DNA of 64,000 bases from Forficula auricularia. Lineage: Eukaryota; Arthropoda; Insecta; Dermaptera; Forficulidae. The position numbers and the translations under genes were made by a program. The DNA lies in assembly GCA_024734495.1 (NCBI GenBank), contig JALMQS010000073.1:1878674-1942673 (forward strand), read 5' to 3'. Shown here one piece after another: positions 10,754 to 22,384 of the stretch (the first letter of the stretch is position 1; each line of letters begins with the position of its first letter). The notes beneath the pieces are model-generated. The model was not told the origin of the DNA and ran no database searches. It saw nothing but the letters and a program-made list of their open reading frames with translations.

Positions 10754-11480
10754 AATTTTCAGGAGCGAAAATAAAAATTTCCCCGACATCCTCTTTGCTT
10801 CAAATACTGTGTAACAGGGTCGCATCTGTCCTGTATTGAAATTAACACATTTCCTCAGTAGCGAAACCACAGCAAGGAAAATTGGTTTCTTATTCAGGTC
10901 CAGGCGATTTTTATGGCTCCACAGCTTCTCACCATCTACATGGCCTAAATCCCCCCTGTCTCGAATACGGATCGCACCTATGGAGAGGGGCCCCCAATCA
11001 TTCTCTTGCCACCATCGATGCAATTCAGAAACGAGCCATCAGGCTGATAGTCAACCTGATCCTTAACGCCACCCTCGACTCACTATATCGAAGAAGTATT
11101 TTCGCGATTTCCCTATTTTATAAATACTATCACGTCATGTGATCTGATGAGTTAAAGTCATTAATTCCCCACAGCACGATTTTTGTCGATTCTCAACACT
11201 CTTTCGCGAATAAATTGAAAAAGTGAAGGACCATTTTATAGGCCAATACCTTTTCCCCATAACTACAAGGAACTGAAACCTTCTCCCGGCTTCCATCTTT
11301 CCCGATAATTAAACATTCAAACCTTCAAAACCCAGGTCCACAACTCCCCCCCTACCCCCTCCAGCCTTTCGCTTGATCAATTTCTCCTTCTCTTCTTTGG
11401 AGATCCATAGTGACTGCATCTTCCTGGTGCCCCTTGAATTAAAAACAATCGCATTAAAAACAATAATAATAATAATAAAA
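10754..11480 (+). pseudogene. LINE ORF2 3' fragment, second copy
   Basis: Degenerate relative of the LINE tail at 285-952. Shifted frames read TARKIGFLFRSRRF (RT thumb region), then LEYGSHLWRGAP, then the tail with a YIGQY-like decayed MTSRNWNSLP counterpart near 11260. Several stops and frameshifts make it dead. The 3' end carries the family's ATTAAAAACAATAATAATAA tail at about 11440-11480. It extends further 5' than copy one, reaching the segment also found at 52.02-52.2 kb. Confidence 0.7.
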
Positions 11481-11639
11481 TCAGCTACATCAAAAGAATC
11501 TCAAAAAATTGAAAAATCACGATTTTGAACGTCTCTAGCAAAAAAACTAACAGTAACGTCTTTTTTTTATTTTATACTTATTATATAAGAATATGTTTTG
11601 TTTAAAACTTTTTGTACAATTATAATTTATAAGTAACAA

Positions 11640-12251
11640 TTAAGGTAGTTCTTTGACAAATGCAAAAATTCATGAAATCTTCGAAACTTGGAATATAAGT
11701 CATTAAAAGCATAATAAACACACGGTTAAAATTTGAAGACGATTTACCACACCAAACATGAAATAATTGCAATTAAAAATGAAATTTTTTACATATGGTT
11801 GATTGAGAAAGGGTGGAAAAATGATCATTATTTTATTTTATTTTTCATTGAAGGACTTTTACCATCTTGACGAAAAACTAATATTTGTTAGAATAATATA
11901 TTCGGAGTAACTTAAAAAAATGAAATTATTTATCTCGTAGTTTTGATAAAAAAATTAAAAAAAAACATATTTGGGCGATTATTTTTAGTGGAGGGGATAT
12001 AAGCACAATGGCTTGGACACGATCCGGCAACTATGTGTGTATCCATATAGAGATTTCGTAGTGTGAGTGTTACAGTCACGTTAAAATATCAATGGCTTGG
12101 AAACGATCCATTCATAAAGAGAATATATTAGTGTAAAAAGTACAGTCACGTTAAAAAAACATAACGTAAAAATTTTTGCACCGTTCATATTTATAGAGTA
12201 GTTACGAGGCTAAAACTTTTTGTGTGGATTGTCGCGAAAGAACCTCCTTAA
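11640..12251 (-). mobile_element. TTAA-flanked non-autonomous DNA element
   Basis: Ends TTAAGGTAGTTCTTT and, inverted, TTAAGGAGGTTCTTTCGCGA, with TTAA at both outer limits (11640-11643, 12248-12251). The interior (GGGCGATTATTTTTAGTGGA and a GAAACGATCC block) is shared with copies at 25498, 56905 and 63630. Here the segment with TGGCTTGGAAACGATCC occurs twice, an internal duplication absent from the 56905 copy. No ORF. Confidence 0.75.
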
Positions 12252-12794
12252 AATATAAAAATTGAAAACAGTATGTGTTGACTATTGAATATTTTAAATT
12301 ACAAATAGAAACTACGTGCTCACGTACACCATGCTGGTTTAGATATTTCTCTTGATCTCAGATAAAATTCCGTCATTTTACTTTTACTAGCGACTGAATC
12401 GCTGTGAAATCGCGAAGCGTGCGACTGAATCGCAATGTGGTGTTCCATGTAGTTGCTTCTCATTTGGAAGATGGATTTTGACGAGAGGCGTTGCTTTGAG
12501 ATTTAAGGATTAAAATAAAATATATGCAGAGAAGACAACAACCCAAATTTTGGATTCATCTTTTGATAACATGACGAGAAACATGGACATTTACTTTTTT
12601 CTCTTAATTTATAAAGAATCAATGATTTGGAAGTTAGTCGCCCACAAAGATCTTAAATCTAACTGCCTAACGCATTTAAACCACGGGCTAAAATAACAGT
12701 CAAAATTGACAAATATTTATTTCGGTTTTTGTCCAGAGTTCAATTTTTATACCGAGCCTCTAAAATATATTATTCATTAATAATAATTTTATTT
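12252..12794. other. No gene recognised
   Basis: AT-rich; a short direct repeat around GCGACTGAATCGC at about 12392 and 12421 is the only structure seen. Confidence 0.4.
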
Positions 12795-13094
12795 TATTTA
12801 TTTTCTTAGAAAGACGGATTGGTAAGCGAAATAAGTAGGTTATGATGAAAGACAGTCCATAAATTATTTATTTTTATTCAAATTCCACGTTTTGGAGACT
12901 TTTTCAACTAAGTACACTTATGATATAATGTTGAAAAGTATTGTAATATTGTTGCTATCACTGAAAAGAGAGATAAATAGGAACCGAGTTATACTCAATA
13001 CCCTGAAGAAGGACAGAGAAAGTCTCCGAAACGTCGGAATTTGAATAAAATTTAAATAATTTATTAACTGCCTTTCATTATAACCTATTTATTA
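12795..13094. mobile_element. Foldback element with paired hammerhead motifs
   Basis: Relative of the 5.2-kb element, with the same arms (GCGAAATAAGTAGGTTAT and its inverse). The minus-strand motif has AAAAC in place of GAAAC and is probably inactive. The plus-strand motif at 13001-13043 is intact. Boundaries are approximate because no target duplication was recognised. Confidence 0.6.
13001..13043 (+). ncRNA. Hammerhead ribozyme motif
   Basis: CTGAAGA, extra A, helix II closed by GGA/TCC, GAAA, self-complementary ACGT, then C as the predicted cleavage base. Helix I has only two clear pairs (CC with GG). Confidence 0.5.
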
Positions 13095-13095
13095 A

Positions 13096-13320
13096 CAGGG
13101 CCGTGCCTGGCGGGTGTTCATTCCGTGCATCGCACGCAGGCGTTCAAATCGCCAGGGATTTTTTTATGAGATTAAAATATGAAATTTGTAAAAAAAAAAA
13201 ACTATAAATGATTTGAAATTTTTTTTTACAAATTTCATATTTTAATCTCATAAAAAATCACTGACTATTTGAACGCCTGCGTGCGGCGCACACATTGAAC
13301 ACCCGCCAGGCACGGGCCAG
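13096..13320. mobile_element. Hairpin hAT-like MITE
   Basis: Almost perfect inverted arms of about 100 bp starting CAGGGCCGTGCCTGGCGGGT. Flanks TTTATTAA (13088-13095) and CTTATTAA (13321-13328) give a 7-of-8 target duplication. The CAGGG terminus and 8-bp duplication fit hAT. No ORF. Confidence 0.7.
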
Positions 13321-13329
13321 CTTATTAAT

Positions 13330-14104
13330 AATATTAATATATTACTTGAGTAATTAATTCTGAACTACTATGTTTATTTTCTCTCCTTTCAATTTTTTAA
13401 AAGCTCGAAGTTGCAATTATTTAAATTTGAATATTTTAAGATTTTACACTTTGGTCAGTCACATTATCTATGTTTTGCGCTTTCCGAGCCCAAAAAAATT
13501 GAAAACTAAAATCAGCCTTTTCAGTCAGTTCATCTTAAGACTTCGATCTGCACTTGAAAACGACTTCAGAAATAGGGTTCGAAACCTCGTGCATTCTGAT
13601 GATCTCATTAAATCTGTAATCTATTTGGTTTCATTCGAACATCTGAATAAACATGAAGTTTGTAGGTTTGTTTTTATTCTAAAATAACTCATCTGCTTTA
13701 AATGAAATTTTTAGTAACGTATTTTGCATACTACTAATAATAACAATAATTTGACAATTCATATCAATTATTTTTTATTTTATTTCATATTGATTTAATA
13801 TTTAATATTTAGTATGAATTGAATCAGTTTTTGTATCTAAATTAATATATTCATATTATTTACTTTCGTTTATTTTCAAATAGGTTTTCGAGTGGAGAAC
13901 AAAAATAAAATTAAAATAATCATGCTTTAATGTTTGTTTGTATATCTAGATATCAATTGTATAACGTAGTTGCTGATAAGAAGCTTTCACAAAAGTAAAT
14001 GGCCTAATTTGTTCAATGATTGCTATGAACGTTTAATTGTAATGAAATACAATAGGAAGTACTTGAGTTAGTCTCCGTGCATTTTGTCTGCTGTTTTTAA
14101 ATAA
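13330..14104. other. No gene recognised
   Basis: AT-rich. The 105-codon frame at 13370-13687 shows no family motif, and its codon use looks like the background. Confidence 0.4.
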
Positions 14105-14660
14105 ATGACAATTGAAAAGATGTTAGTTTTATTACTTTTAATACACTCGTTCCAAGTTTCCCCCTACTTGTTGTATATGAATTGTTTGTTTTCATCGGCT
14201 GTTCTTAGCAAAGGGAACTTGCTCAGAAGCCAGGCAGGCAGGCCTCTGCGATTCGCAACTCCAATGGAACATTTAATTAAATCCCTCGCTCTTGATTTAT
14301 TGTCTCGCCTTGGCTTGGCTTCCGCAGGGCCGGGCTTTGGGGCCGGCCTCAGACCCGCCCCAAACGAGCCGCACCCGCAACCCCCAGGCTCTGCCACAAC
14401 CCTTGCCACCGCTACATTCTCCCCCCGGGGTCCCTCATGCTTTTCTTATGGAACCAAGCCCCCGGAATCGATCCCCGGGCTCTCAGAAGACCTCCACCGC
14501 CTGAGGAAAAGTGTTGGGATTCCTGTTACGTTTTACGACTGATTCTCATAAGCTCTTCATTAGCTCAAGTAATTAAGACTGCCGATACGGCTCCCGCGAG
14601 GATGAGAACGTCTTTATCCCCTTGTTCACATTTTCCGGACGAGTTAAGTAATGAGAATTA
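14105..14660. other. GC-rich unique island with overlapping ORFs
   Basis: GC content jumps at about 14220-14540, with C-rich tracts such as CCGGGCTTTGGGGCCGGCCT. Four overlapping frames are open here, up to 145 codons at 14105-14542 on the plus strand. Frames open in several phases are expected where stop codons are rare. None shows a domain; the plus-strand one is Pro/Ala/Gly-rich. It matches no other part of the window. Options are a conserved regulatory element or an exon of an unrecognised gene. Confidence 0.3.
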
Positions 14661-15530
14661 ACAAAAAATACAGAAATTATATATATATGTATATAAAAAA
14701 AGCGTTAAGAGAGAGAAATCAATAGAAAAGAAGGGTGAATAATCCTATAAATATTCCTTTCTTGATTAAAATCGAGCATGAAATAAAAGACAAGGAGAGG
14801 AAGAAAAAGGATTCGGCGTGAAACATTTGGCCAAGGGACAGATAACCATTAGATTTGAACGGGGAAACCCCCAAAAGCATTGCCACTGAACCGGATCGGT
14901 CATTTGGGAATATTAATTGAGAGAGAAAACAAAAATAAAAACAAAATTAAGTTCTATTCAAATTCCGGAAGATGAAACTTTTGTAAAATAACTAGTGTAT
15001 TGTAATTTTTTTACCTTGTGATCTTGCCCATTTTAGTCAGTTCAATGTAATTCTGTCTCTGTGGCTGTGTGTTTGTGTAAATAAGAGTAGAAGCAAAATT
15101 AAGTAGTAGGGCAAATTTTATTAGTCCTGAATCAAGCTAAGGTGTAGTTTAATTCCTAGCAAAAAAGTTTATGCTTCTCGTCAATTAACCTCAAAAATGG
15201 TAAACGTTGTTAAGACATATTTATGAATGTCAAATCTGAACGATAGTAGAGGTAAACAGGAGACTGGGAGCTCTTGAATTTTCGGGTTATAAGAGAAAGA
15301 AGAAGTTTAAATGGGAGGGAGGATAGAATCACAAATGAAAACGTTCTCGATATAGGATTAGAAAAAAGAGAATTTTGTGGAACTATCTGAGAAGAAAGTA
15401 CTCAGATGTTAAGGCACACGTTCAGACACGGGCATTGCGAAGAAATATTTGAAAGAGGAGGTAGAAAAGAAAAGTAATTAGTAGAGATTGCGGTGTTGGT
15501 GCAAGGTGAAACATCTTTAATAAAGATAAA
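14661..15530. other. No gene recognised
   Basis: Purine-rich in parts (about 14700-14830 and 15240-15480), with no supported ORF or repeat boundary. Confidence 0.4.
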
Positions 15531-15762
15531 GTAAATAAATATTATATTTAATATTGATTTACTATGAGTTAAGGATTCTAGGTCACTTATTTCACATTAA
15601 AATTAAAAAATTAAAAGATATAATTTTTTTCTTTTTCAATATAGATATTGAAAAAGAAAATTTTTTATATCTCTTAATTTTTTAATTTTAATGTGAAATA
15701 AGTGACCTAGAATCGCTAACTCATAGTAAATCAATATTAAATATAATATTTATTTACTCTTA
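15531..15762. mobile_element. Hairpin MITE
   Basis: Two inverted arms of about 115 bp meet at about 15645 with almost no spacer; each contains CTAGGTCACTTATTTCACAT or its inverse. No target duplication was worked out and no second copy is in the window. Confidence 0.65.
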
Positions 15763-15850
15763 TCTTTAGAAAAAAAGGAAGAAGTAGATCTACGATAAAT
15801 TAAAATCTATTCTTCAGAAAATGATGAATATAGGATGGTGGATATTAGAT

Positions 15851-16507
15851 CAGGGGTGTCCAACCTTTTGGCTTACACGGGCCACATTTGAAGAAAAAAA
15901 ATTGTCTCGGACCGCGGATAAAATATTATAATTCTATTGATATTTGTTATTCAAAAAAGATAGTTAATAATGTAGAAATAAGAACTTTATTATTTTTTTA
16001 GCTCATAGTGAGCTTCTAATTTTACTTTTCATAAATTTTATACTTGAAAATAGCTTCTCGTATATGTAAATACATACCTACATACTTACAAAAAGTGATA
16101 TTATGTATTAGTATTTGTTTATATTTTTCCTGGCTAGATAATTAATATAAAATTCTAATAAAGAGACAATATTCAATTTTTCTTTCAGATCGGTATCTAA
16201 TTGTTGTTCTAGAACATTCAATCAGAAAGTTTGCAAGTAGAAAATTTATTTCTAATGAAAATGGAGTCGAAAATAGACCAAAATGATGATTATTTTTTCA
16301 GAAATCTTGAAATCTAGTTCCAGATTCAAAATTTAAAATTAGCACTTTTATTTTTCGAAAACTTCACAGTAGATTTTCAGATTTCTTATTTTAGAAGAAA
16401 AAAATTATCAGGCCAAATTGTTATGTGTTTTCCAGTATCTACATATAAATCTCAATGTTTTAAGGAATTTTATGACTTTATATTGGGCCACGGGTTGGAC
16501 AGCCCTG
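15851..16507. mobile_element. Non-autonomous hAT element
   Basis: Ends CAGGGGTGTCCAACC and, inverted, CAGGGCTGTCCAACCCGTGG. The internal GGGCCACATTTGAAG block is shared with the copies at 27942 and 35339. Flanking octamers match only weakly (about 5 of 8), suggesting an old insertion. No transposase ORF. Confidence 0.75.
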
Positions 16508-16779
16508 GTTTAAATCGAATGGGATTAAAGAAGGATATGAGGAATGATAATTTATTTTTTAAAAACGGTACACGGATATAATAATCCCTGACTATCCATT
16601 ATCTATTGACATGTAAGAACGTGCAAAGATCTAAAAGACAAGTCCTGATAAGTTTTAGTCCAGGAGAGAAATGATCAATTAATTGTGATTGTTCTATTAG
16701 AAAACCCCAATTCCTTGTCTCCTTGTAATAGAATGATATAACTATAAACTTGGTTAGTGTCGTAGCATATAAATTACTG

Positions 16780-17081
16780 AAATAATAAATATTTTAGAAA
16801 ATGAAAATATTAGAAGAAGAATAATTTTTCAATATTCGAAACTTCATTATTTTTTACCTTATATATAATAGTTGAGCTTATAATTTTGCTTTTAGTGAAT
16901 TTTATTCTTGAAAAAATCTTCACGTATTGTACAAATGTACATTCATATTTCGAAAAAGAGAATAGATATATCTCTACATATAAATCTCAATGTTTTAGGA
17001 AGATTATGATTTTATGTCGGGCCGCGCTCATTGCAGTACTGGGCCGCATGCGGCCGCCGGGCCACGGATTGGACAGCTCTG
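16780..17081. mobile_element. hAT right-end fragment
   Basis: Repeats the right part of the 15851-16507 element, including ACATATAAATCTCAATGTTTT, and ends GGCCACGGATTGGACAGCTCTG. The left end is missing. An extra GC-rich block (about 17023-17062) lies before the terminus. Confidence 0.6.
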
Positions 17082-17353
17082 CTTTAGATGAAAAGGGAAA
17101 AAAATGGCACACACCCACACAGAGAGACCTATCAAACTAATCTTGGAACTGAATAGTCTTTGATGATTAAATTTGAAATGTGCGTGGAACTTTGACTCCA
17201 GTTTCCGCCGTGGAAATCTGCTGGTTATTTATTTAACGAAAATTTAAAATTAGATTGAAAGTTTTTGCCGGAGATAGCAGAATTTTTATATATTGAAGGA
17301 GACAATAAAGAGTGTGTCTTCTGCTGGAATTATAAATTTTATTTATTTATAAA

Positions 17354-17398
17354 GGAGACTATAGTTTCGAGGGCTTTGCCCTCTTCATCAGTCTATTA
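17354..17398 (-). ncRNA. Hammerhead ribozyme (left arm)
   Basis: Minus strand: TAGA, CTGATGA, one extra A, a six-pair helix II (GAGGGC/GCCCTC around AAA), GAAA, ACT/AGT helix III, GTC. Helix I is short (two pairs, then a mismatch). Confidence 0.65.
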
Positions 17399-17468
17399 CA
17401 ATGGATTCACAGGAATTAATTTAAGAAAGAAAGGTTAAAATCTTTCATGTCAAATTCATGTCCATTGT

Positions 17469-17512
17469 AATAGACTGATGAAAAAGGGCAAAGCCCTCGA
17501 AACTATAGTCTC
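17469..17512 (+). ncRNA. Hammerhead ribozyme (right arm)
   Basis: The plus-strand counterpart, with two bases of helix II changed (AAAGGGC in place of GAGGGC), which loses the closing G-C pair. The core is intact but probably less active. Confidence 0.5.
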
Positions 17513-17584
17513 GTTGTAAATAAATAAAATTTATAATTCAGCAGAAAATTTTACTCTTTTATTGTCTCCTTCGAAAATTTAAAA

Positions 17585-18127
17585 AGTCGAAAGAAATATT
17601 TTTTGTTTTCCTTCAGGAAATGCTAATTCAATCAATGTTTGACATTTCATTTTTTATATTTATTTTTAGGATTATAGGGATTCAAATGAGTAGGGATAAA
17701 ACAAAATAGTCTAATGGAAATTGGAATAGCTTCGAATGGAAACCATTCCAATTAACAACTTCAGCATTCTTTAAATGAATGTATAAATGCATCCAGTTGT
17801 TTGCTGCTAAATGATAGGAATTAATAAAATGAATTGTACATCCCTTAGAGAGAATGTGGAATCAAAGGATGGATTGTGTGGAAAAGCTGAAGGAGAAAAA
17901 GAGAGGCCGATAACGACGACGAACAGAGAAACAATGAAACGGAATTGGCAAACTGGTAGACATAGGTTTCAAATATTTTCACCTTTTTTATAAATGCTCA
18001 TTAGATAAGAAATGAAAAGAAAAAATTTGATCACACGGTAAATGACTGAGGAGTAAATTTGAAATATGAAATATTGTAGTGACCCAGCCAAGTTCGATTC
18101 GAGCAGGCGTGCACTGACAGACTACCC
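17585..18127. other. No gene recognised
   Basis: AT-rich. The 60-codon frame at 17811-17993 has no motif. A GTTCGATTCGAG B-box-like string at about 18092 may be SINE debris. Confidence 0.4.
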
Positions 18128-18271
18128 TTTTACAGCAGGAGTGGGCAACTGCCGGCCCGCAGTATAAATGATAAGGGAAAAATAAAATTAATAAATATTT
18201 TTTTATTTTTCAAGTTAATTCTAAATATGGTGAAGAACATAGATAAAGAATAATTTTAAGAAGAAAATAAA

Positions 18272-18967
18272 AACCGACTTCAAAAAAATTAAATGCAACA
18301 AATAAAATACACTAAAAGGTATAAAATAATTATTATCCTTTTTAGTTACAAGTAAACTACTAAATATTAACATGAAATTACTTTTTGAAGTCGGTGCCAA
18401 TCAAACCATACCTATAAGCGAGCGTACACACCAAACGTACTAATTAAGATCCGTCGAGTGCGATTCATAAAAGGTATGTTTGGCACCGTCTTCAAAAAGT
18501 AATTTCATGTTAATATTTCGTAGTTTACTTGTGACTAAATAAGAGAATAATTATTTTATACCTTTTAGTGTATTTTATTTGTTGCATTTAATTTTTTGAA
18601 GTCGGTTTTTATTTTTTCTTAAAAATTATTTTTATTTTCTCTTTTTAGTGATGTTATTAATAGTGATAATTTCATCAGAACTTGACCAAATTAATATGGC
18701 ACTATCCCTAAGATAACCCCTTTCCAATAAAAAAAGAATCATCGAAATCAGTTAATAAACATAGAAGTTAGGCCTGAACAAACCTAACAAAAAAGGTCTA
18801 ATACCTATGAAAAAAATGGGATCAATCGGATAATAGACTGAACCCAATGCAAATTTTTTTCTTCAAAATCGGTTGACAATTGGCGGAGATATGAGATAAC
18901 ATAGGCACAAAAAAAAAAAAAAAATTCAGTCGAATAGAGAACCTCCTCCTTTTTTTCAAGTCGGTTT
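18272..18967 (+). mobile_element. ACCGACTTC-family element, copy 1
   Basis: Ends AAACCGACTTCAAAAAA and, inverted, AAACCGACTTGAAAAAAAGG. The left part is itself a foldback: about 18281-18397 and 18490-18604 are inverted arms around a spacer. The right part has the family's CTGAACCCAATGCAAA and AGAACCTCCTCC blocks. Other copies are at 30270, 50307 and 54892. No ORF. The superfamily is not established here. Confidence 0.65.
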
Positions 18968-19194
18968 AAAATAGTATCTATTTATATTTATGTTTTGCAG
19001 AGGTTTGACGTGTTAAAACGCATTGAAGCAAGTAAATTTATTTAACCTTTCTGTAATTAATATAATTTTATTTTTTTACAGCCCGTAAAATGAATCAATT
19101 AAAAATAAAGAAAATCGATAGCGAAGGCCGCATTTTTGTTGATAATTGGACCTTCAAATATTTAATTGTAAATATATTATAAAGCCATATGTTT

Positions 19195-19940
19195 GATCAT
19201 ACGTTTCCTGTATTTGATTCGATCGCGAATCGAATGCAGATGATTTTTGTCAAATATTAAGTGAAAATAATATCCGAATTTATATATTTATAACTAGTGA
19301 AGTTAATTTTCTCATTAATATATCAAAGAATAATTAACACATTAACTAGAATTATTTTTGATCGCGCTTTTAAACAAGATATATATCGCGAGACTACTGC
19401 TGGTTGAAGCTATTGGAGTCTGCTGAGTCTTAAGTCTGGACCAAGAGAGAATGAAAAAGATGTGATCCATTTGGCTATAATCCAGCATCATTTAGCGATT
19501 GGTCCACATGACACTTTTTATATCAAACACTGATATGGATCACCAAATGAATTTGAAATCTGAGATGTTATATATTCAATCTCCCACTCCAGAGCGCCCG
19601 ATCTGTTAACACGTGTGTTAGGTGTTTGCCATTAATTAATCATAAGTTTCCTGTATTTGATTCGATCGCGAATCGAATGCAGATGATTTTTGTCAAATAT
19701 TAAGTGAAAATAATATCTTAATTTATATATTTAATATAATAATATATAATTTATATATTTCTTACTTGAAATAGTGAAGTTAATTTTCCAGACTTAAGAC
19801 TCAGCAGACTCCAATAGTTTCAACCAGCAGTAGTCTCGCGATATATATATTGTTTAAAAACCGAAATCAAAAACAATTCTCGTTAATGTGTTAATTATTC
19901 TTTGATATATTAATGAGAAAAGTAACTTCGCCATATCTTT
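19195..19940. repeat. Mosaic of direct and inverted repeats
   Basis: Segment D (about 19199-19320, containing ATTCGATCGCGAATCGAATG) recurs in direct orientation at about 19644-19789. The next segment, about 19313-19447, recurs at about 19788-19930 but inverted. Between them is unique sequence. A hairpin-forming ACCGAGCGATGCTCGGT follows at about 19988-20004. The arrangement looks like two element copies, one with an inverted 3' half. Confidence 0.6.
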
Positions 19941-20423
19941 GGTCTGTAACGAAATTATTGCAGTTTTTAAAGAATAGTACCTTGAGGCACCGAGCGATGC
20001 TCGGTAACTTCTTCCTTCAGTTAAAAGGTTTATTTTAATATTATTTTTAATTTTAAATTCTGATAAAAAGGTCGATTTTTATTTGAGAGCCGTTTTCAAA
20101 TTAAAAAATACAAATATATATATATAATGTATTCGATCACTGTACCCCCCCCCCCCACCTCCACCCCGCTCGACCTCATCCCCAGATCCCCCAACTCTTG
20201 CACCTGTTTTGATTCAACCACATGATTCATTTTTATTCATCCAATTGTTAATAAATGAAACCTATCAAAATGTGTTTGCTATTTTTTCTGAAAATTGAGA
20301 CCAGTTATTCAAAAGATATTTTTAAATAAATTCTTGATTATTTTTTATTCTATAAAATAAATAAGGTTCTTTATAAAAACAATTATAACACGTTTGTTAA
20401 TAGTTCTAACGTTTAATCAGAAT

Positions 20424-20589
20424 CGAGGGGTGAACCGCGACCTAAAATCGTGTACACCTACTTCCACTTCCACTTGCATTTCCAGGTAGAAGACAATAGA
20501 TAACAATAGATTATCTAATGAATTCCAAAGTAATTCCAAATAATTCCAAAGAAGGTGTACACCTAATTCCAATCGCGTTTCACCTCTCG
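20424..20589. mobile_element. 8-bp-TSD MITE, CGAGGGGTG family
   Basis: Ends CGAGGGGTGAACCGCGA and, inverted, CGAGAGGTGAAACGCGA. Flanks ATCAGAAT (20416-20423) and ATCACAAT (20590-20597) match at 7 of 8. Confidence 0.8.
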
Positions 20590-20920
20590 ATCACAATAGT
20601 TCTTCAAGGCCTTTGAGAACAATGAATTAAGCCAACCCATTGTCTGCCTGGGTACAAAAGTAAAAGAGTAACATTTTTTAAAACCCTAAGAATGGGATTT
20701 GTCTACCTGAGAATAATTAATTTGTTTACGAAAAAACCCATCAAAAACAATTTTGTCGAAGATGAGACCGTGACAGATCAAATTGTCACCCCAAAAATCC
20801 CCTAACCTGTGAATTTCATCAAAATCGTTAGAGCCGTTTTCAAAATAGAACCAAGATACAAATATATATACAAATAAATATACAATTTTTGCTCGTTTAA
20901 TAAGAGTAGATAATTTAAAA

Positions 20921-21310
20921 ATGCGGCATTATTCAACAAAACATTTCAACCAATACAAGCTATTTTCACCAGAACAAATGAAAATTGAAACAGAAAAAAT
21001 AAAAAGTGGTTTAAGTAAACAACAGAATACTTTCATAAGCCTGTCAAAGACAAATAAAGCTTTGACAAAAGCTAGTTATATGTTACATTATTGCACATAA
21101 AGTTGCGAAACAATGCAAACTATTTTCTGACGGAGAATTTTTTAAGGAATGGTTGTTAGATATTGCTGAATTATTAATTTTTGATAAAAAAAACGACATT
21201 TGAAAAAATTAGTCTCTCACGAAGAACTCTTGTGAGACGTGTACTATTGATATTTCAAATAATTTATGTGATCAATTAAAATTGAATTATTATTTTGATT
21301 TTTTAACATG
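20921..21310 (+). pseudogene. hAT transposase fragment (GTF2I-repeat/ZBED-like)
   Basis: Plus-strand frames read MRHYSTKHFNQYKLFSPEQM at 20921, then a SLSKTNKALTKASYMLHYC stretch. A one-base frame change near 21093 leads into a segment with AHKVAKQC and FSDGEFFKEWLLDIAELL, and a further shift into DISNNLCDQLKL at about 21250. This order is that of the N-terminal part of hAT transposases related to GTF2IRD2 and EPM2AIP1-type proteins. The BED finger and the catalytic RNase H-like core with the insertion and dimerisation regions are missing. It lies inside the 18136-21430 hAT ends and so explains them as a deleted autonomous copy. Confidence 0.65.
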
Positions 21311-21438
21311 ATAATAATTTGGATATTTTTGAAATAATGAATTTTTGTTAAACCATTCATTCTGTGATGGCCCGCGTCGTGATATGAAAATTGAAATTGG
21401 CCCGTTGATAAAAGAAGATGCCCACCCCTGCTTTACAG

Positions 21439-21889
21439 CAATGGTTCCAACCCGCAGATGTCTACTGACCACTCAGTCTGAAATTGAATCAGTAAGGACC
21501 CCCCTCCCCCCTCCCCATGCCATACCCCCTATCACTTGTAACCAAATTCAAAGGTGATTAAATAGTTTTTTTACAACACATTATTTATTATGACTATTAA
21601 TTAGCATACAATACAACTTAATTACAAATTATGTAATAAATAACAATTACTGTTTTATAACGTACAGCGTACTATATACTCATAATATAAAAAGTCCCAA
21701 TTACAATTTTATGTGTTTCAAAAAGCATTGAAATAAATTTTTACCTCAATGTGTTTTTTTTAGTGTTTTATTTTATTATATTTATTAATAATTGGAGAGA
21801 AAATATTTTTTTATTTTTTTTTTTGCGGACCACTCGTGAGACTCTCATGCACCAGCTTTGGTCCACGGACAACCGGTTGGGAACCACTG
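21439..21889. mobile_element. Second hAT element, same target site
   Basis: Ends CAATGGTTCCAACCCGC and, inverted, CAGTGGTTCCCAACCGGT. Its duplication CTTTACAG (21431-21438 and 21890-21897) is the same octamer that flanks the neighbouring hAT element. Confidence 0.8.
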
Positions 21890-21897
21890 CTTTACAG

Positions 21898-22384
21898 GAA
21901 GCAACTCGAGCCATTTTGACGCCTCTGTAACTTCGCACTGGAAACCTGTACATGGCTGGATTTCTTTGCCACAATACTGGTCCATAAGGTAAAGTAAATT
22001 ACCAAATATCATATTCCTATTGTTTATAAAGGTCCAAGTTAGAAGAAGCCAAAGATAGGCTTTTTCGTCACTGACTGACTGTCCGACTGACGCATCAAAA
22101 TTCTAGAGTACTTCCGCTGAAATTTTGCATATTGGTAGGGTTTGAGGTACGAGGGAAAAATCGAAAAAGCGAAATTTTCCCTTCTTCAGGACCTAAAATA
22201 GAAAGGGTGAAATTTATAGACTTAATTAACACATAGTAAAAATAAAATGAATCTGGAATGCTAAAACATGGCATGTTGGTAGAGTTTGAAGCATTAATAA
22301 AGGGTGAAATCGCAAAACAGAAACATTTCTTTATTCAGAGCATAAATATGCATCTAACTTACATAAATGTAAAAAACGGCCATC
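21898..22384. other. Repeat-like tail, no gene
   Basis: Contains a GACTGACTGACTGTCCGACTGACG run and a TTTTGCATATTGGTAGGGTT block typical of old element tails. No boundary or ORF is supported. Confidence 0.4.

Larger units (their letters stand above)
17250..17571. mobile_element. Foldback retroelement with paired hammerheads
   Basis: Inverted arms (about 17296-17400 and 17462-17571) carry hammerheads on opposite strands. A perfect 13-bp duplication, CGAAAATTTAAAA, lies at 17237-17249 and 17572-17584. The left side has about 45 bp not mirrored on the right. The central spacer is only about 60 bp, and no ORF is present. Confidence 0.75.
18136..21430 (+). mobile_element. hAT element with transposase debris and nested insertions
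   Basis: Ends CAGGAGTGGGCAACTGCC and, inverted, CAGGGGTGGGCATCTTCT. The left flank TTTTACAG (18128-18135) and right flank CTTTACAG (21431-21438) give a 7-of-8 target duplication. It contains the 18272-18967 foldback, the 19.2-19.9 kb mosaic, a MITE (20424-20589) and a transposase remnant (20921-21310). It was probably a much shorter element before these insertions. Confidence 0.8.

Noticed and set aside
14105..14542. 145-codon ORF in GC-rich DNA
   Set aside because: Other frames over the same bases are equally open, no domain is visible and no splice or promoter signal fits; kept only as a unique island.
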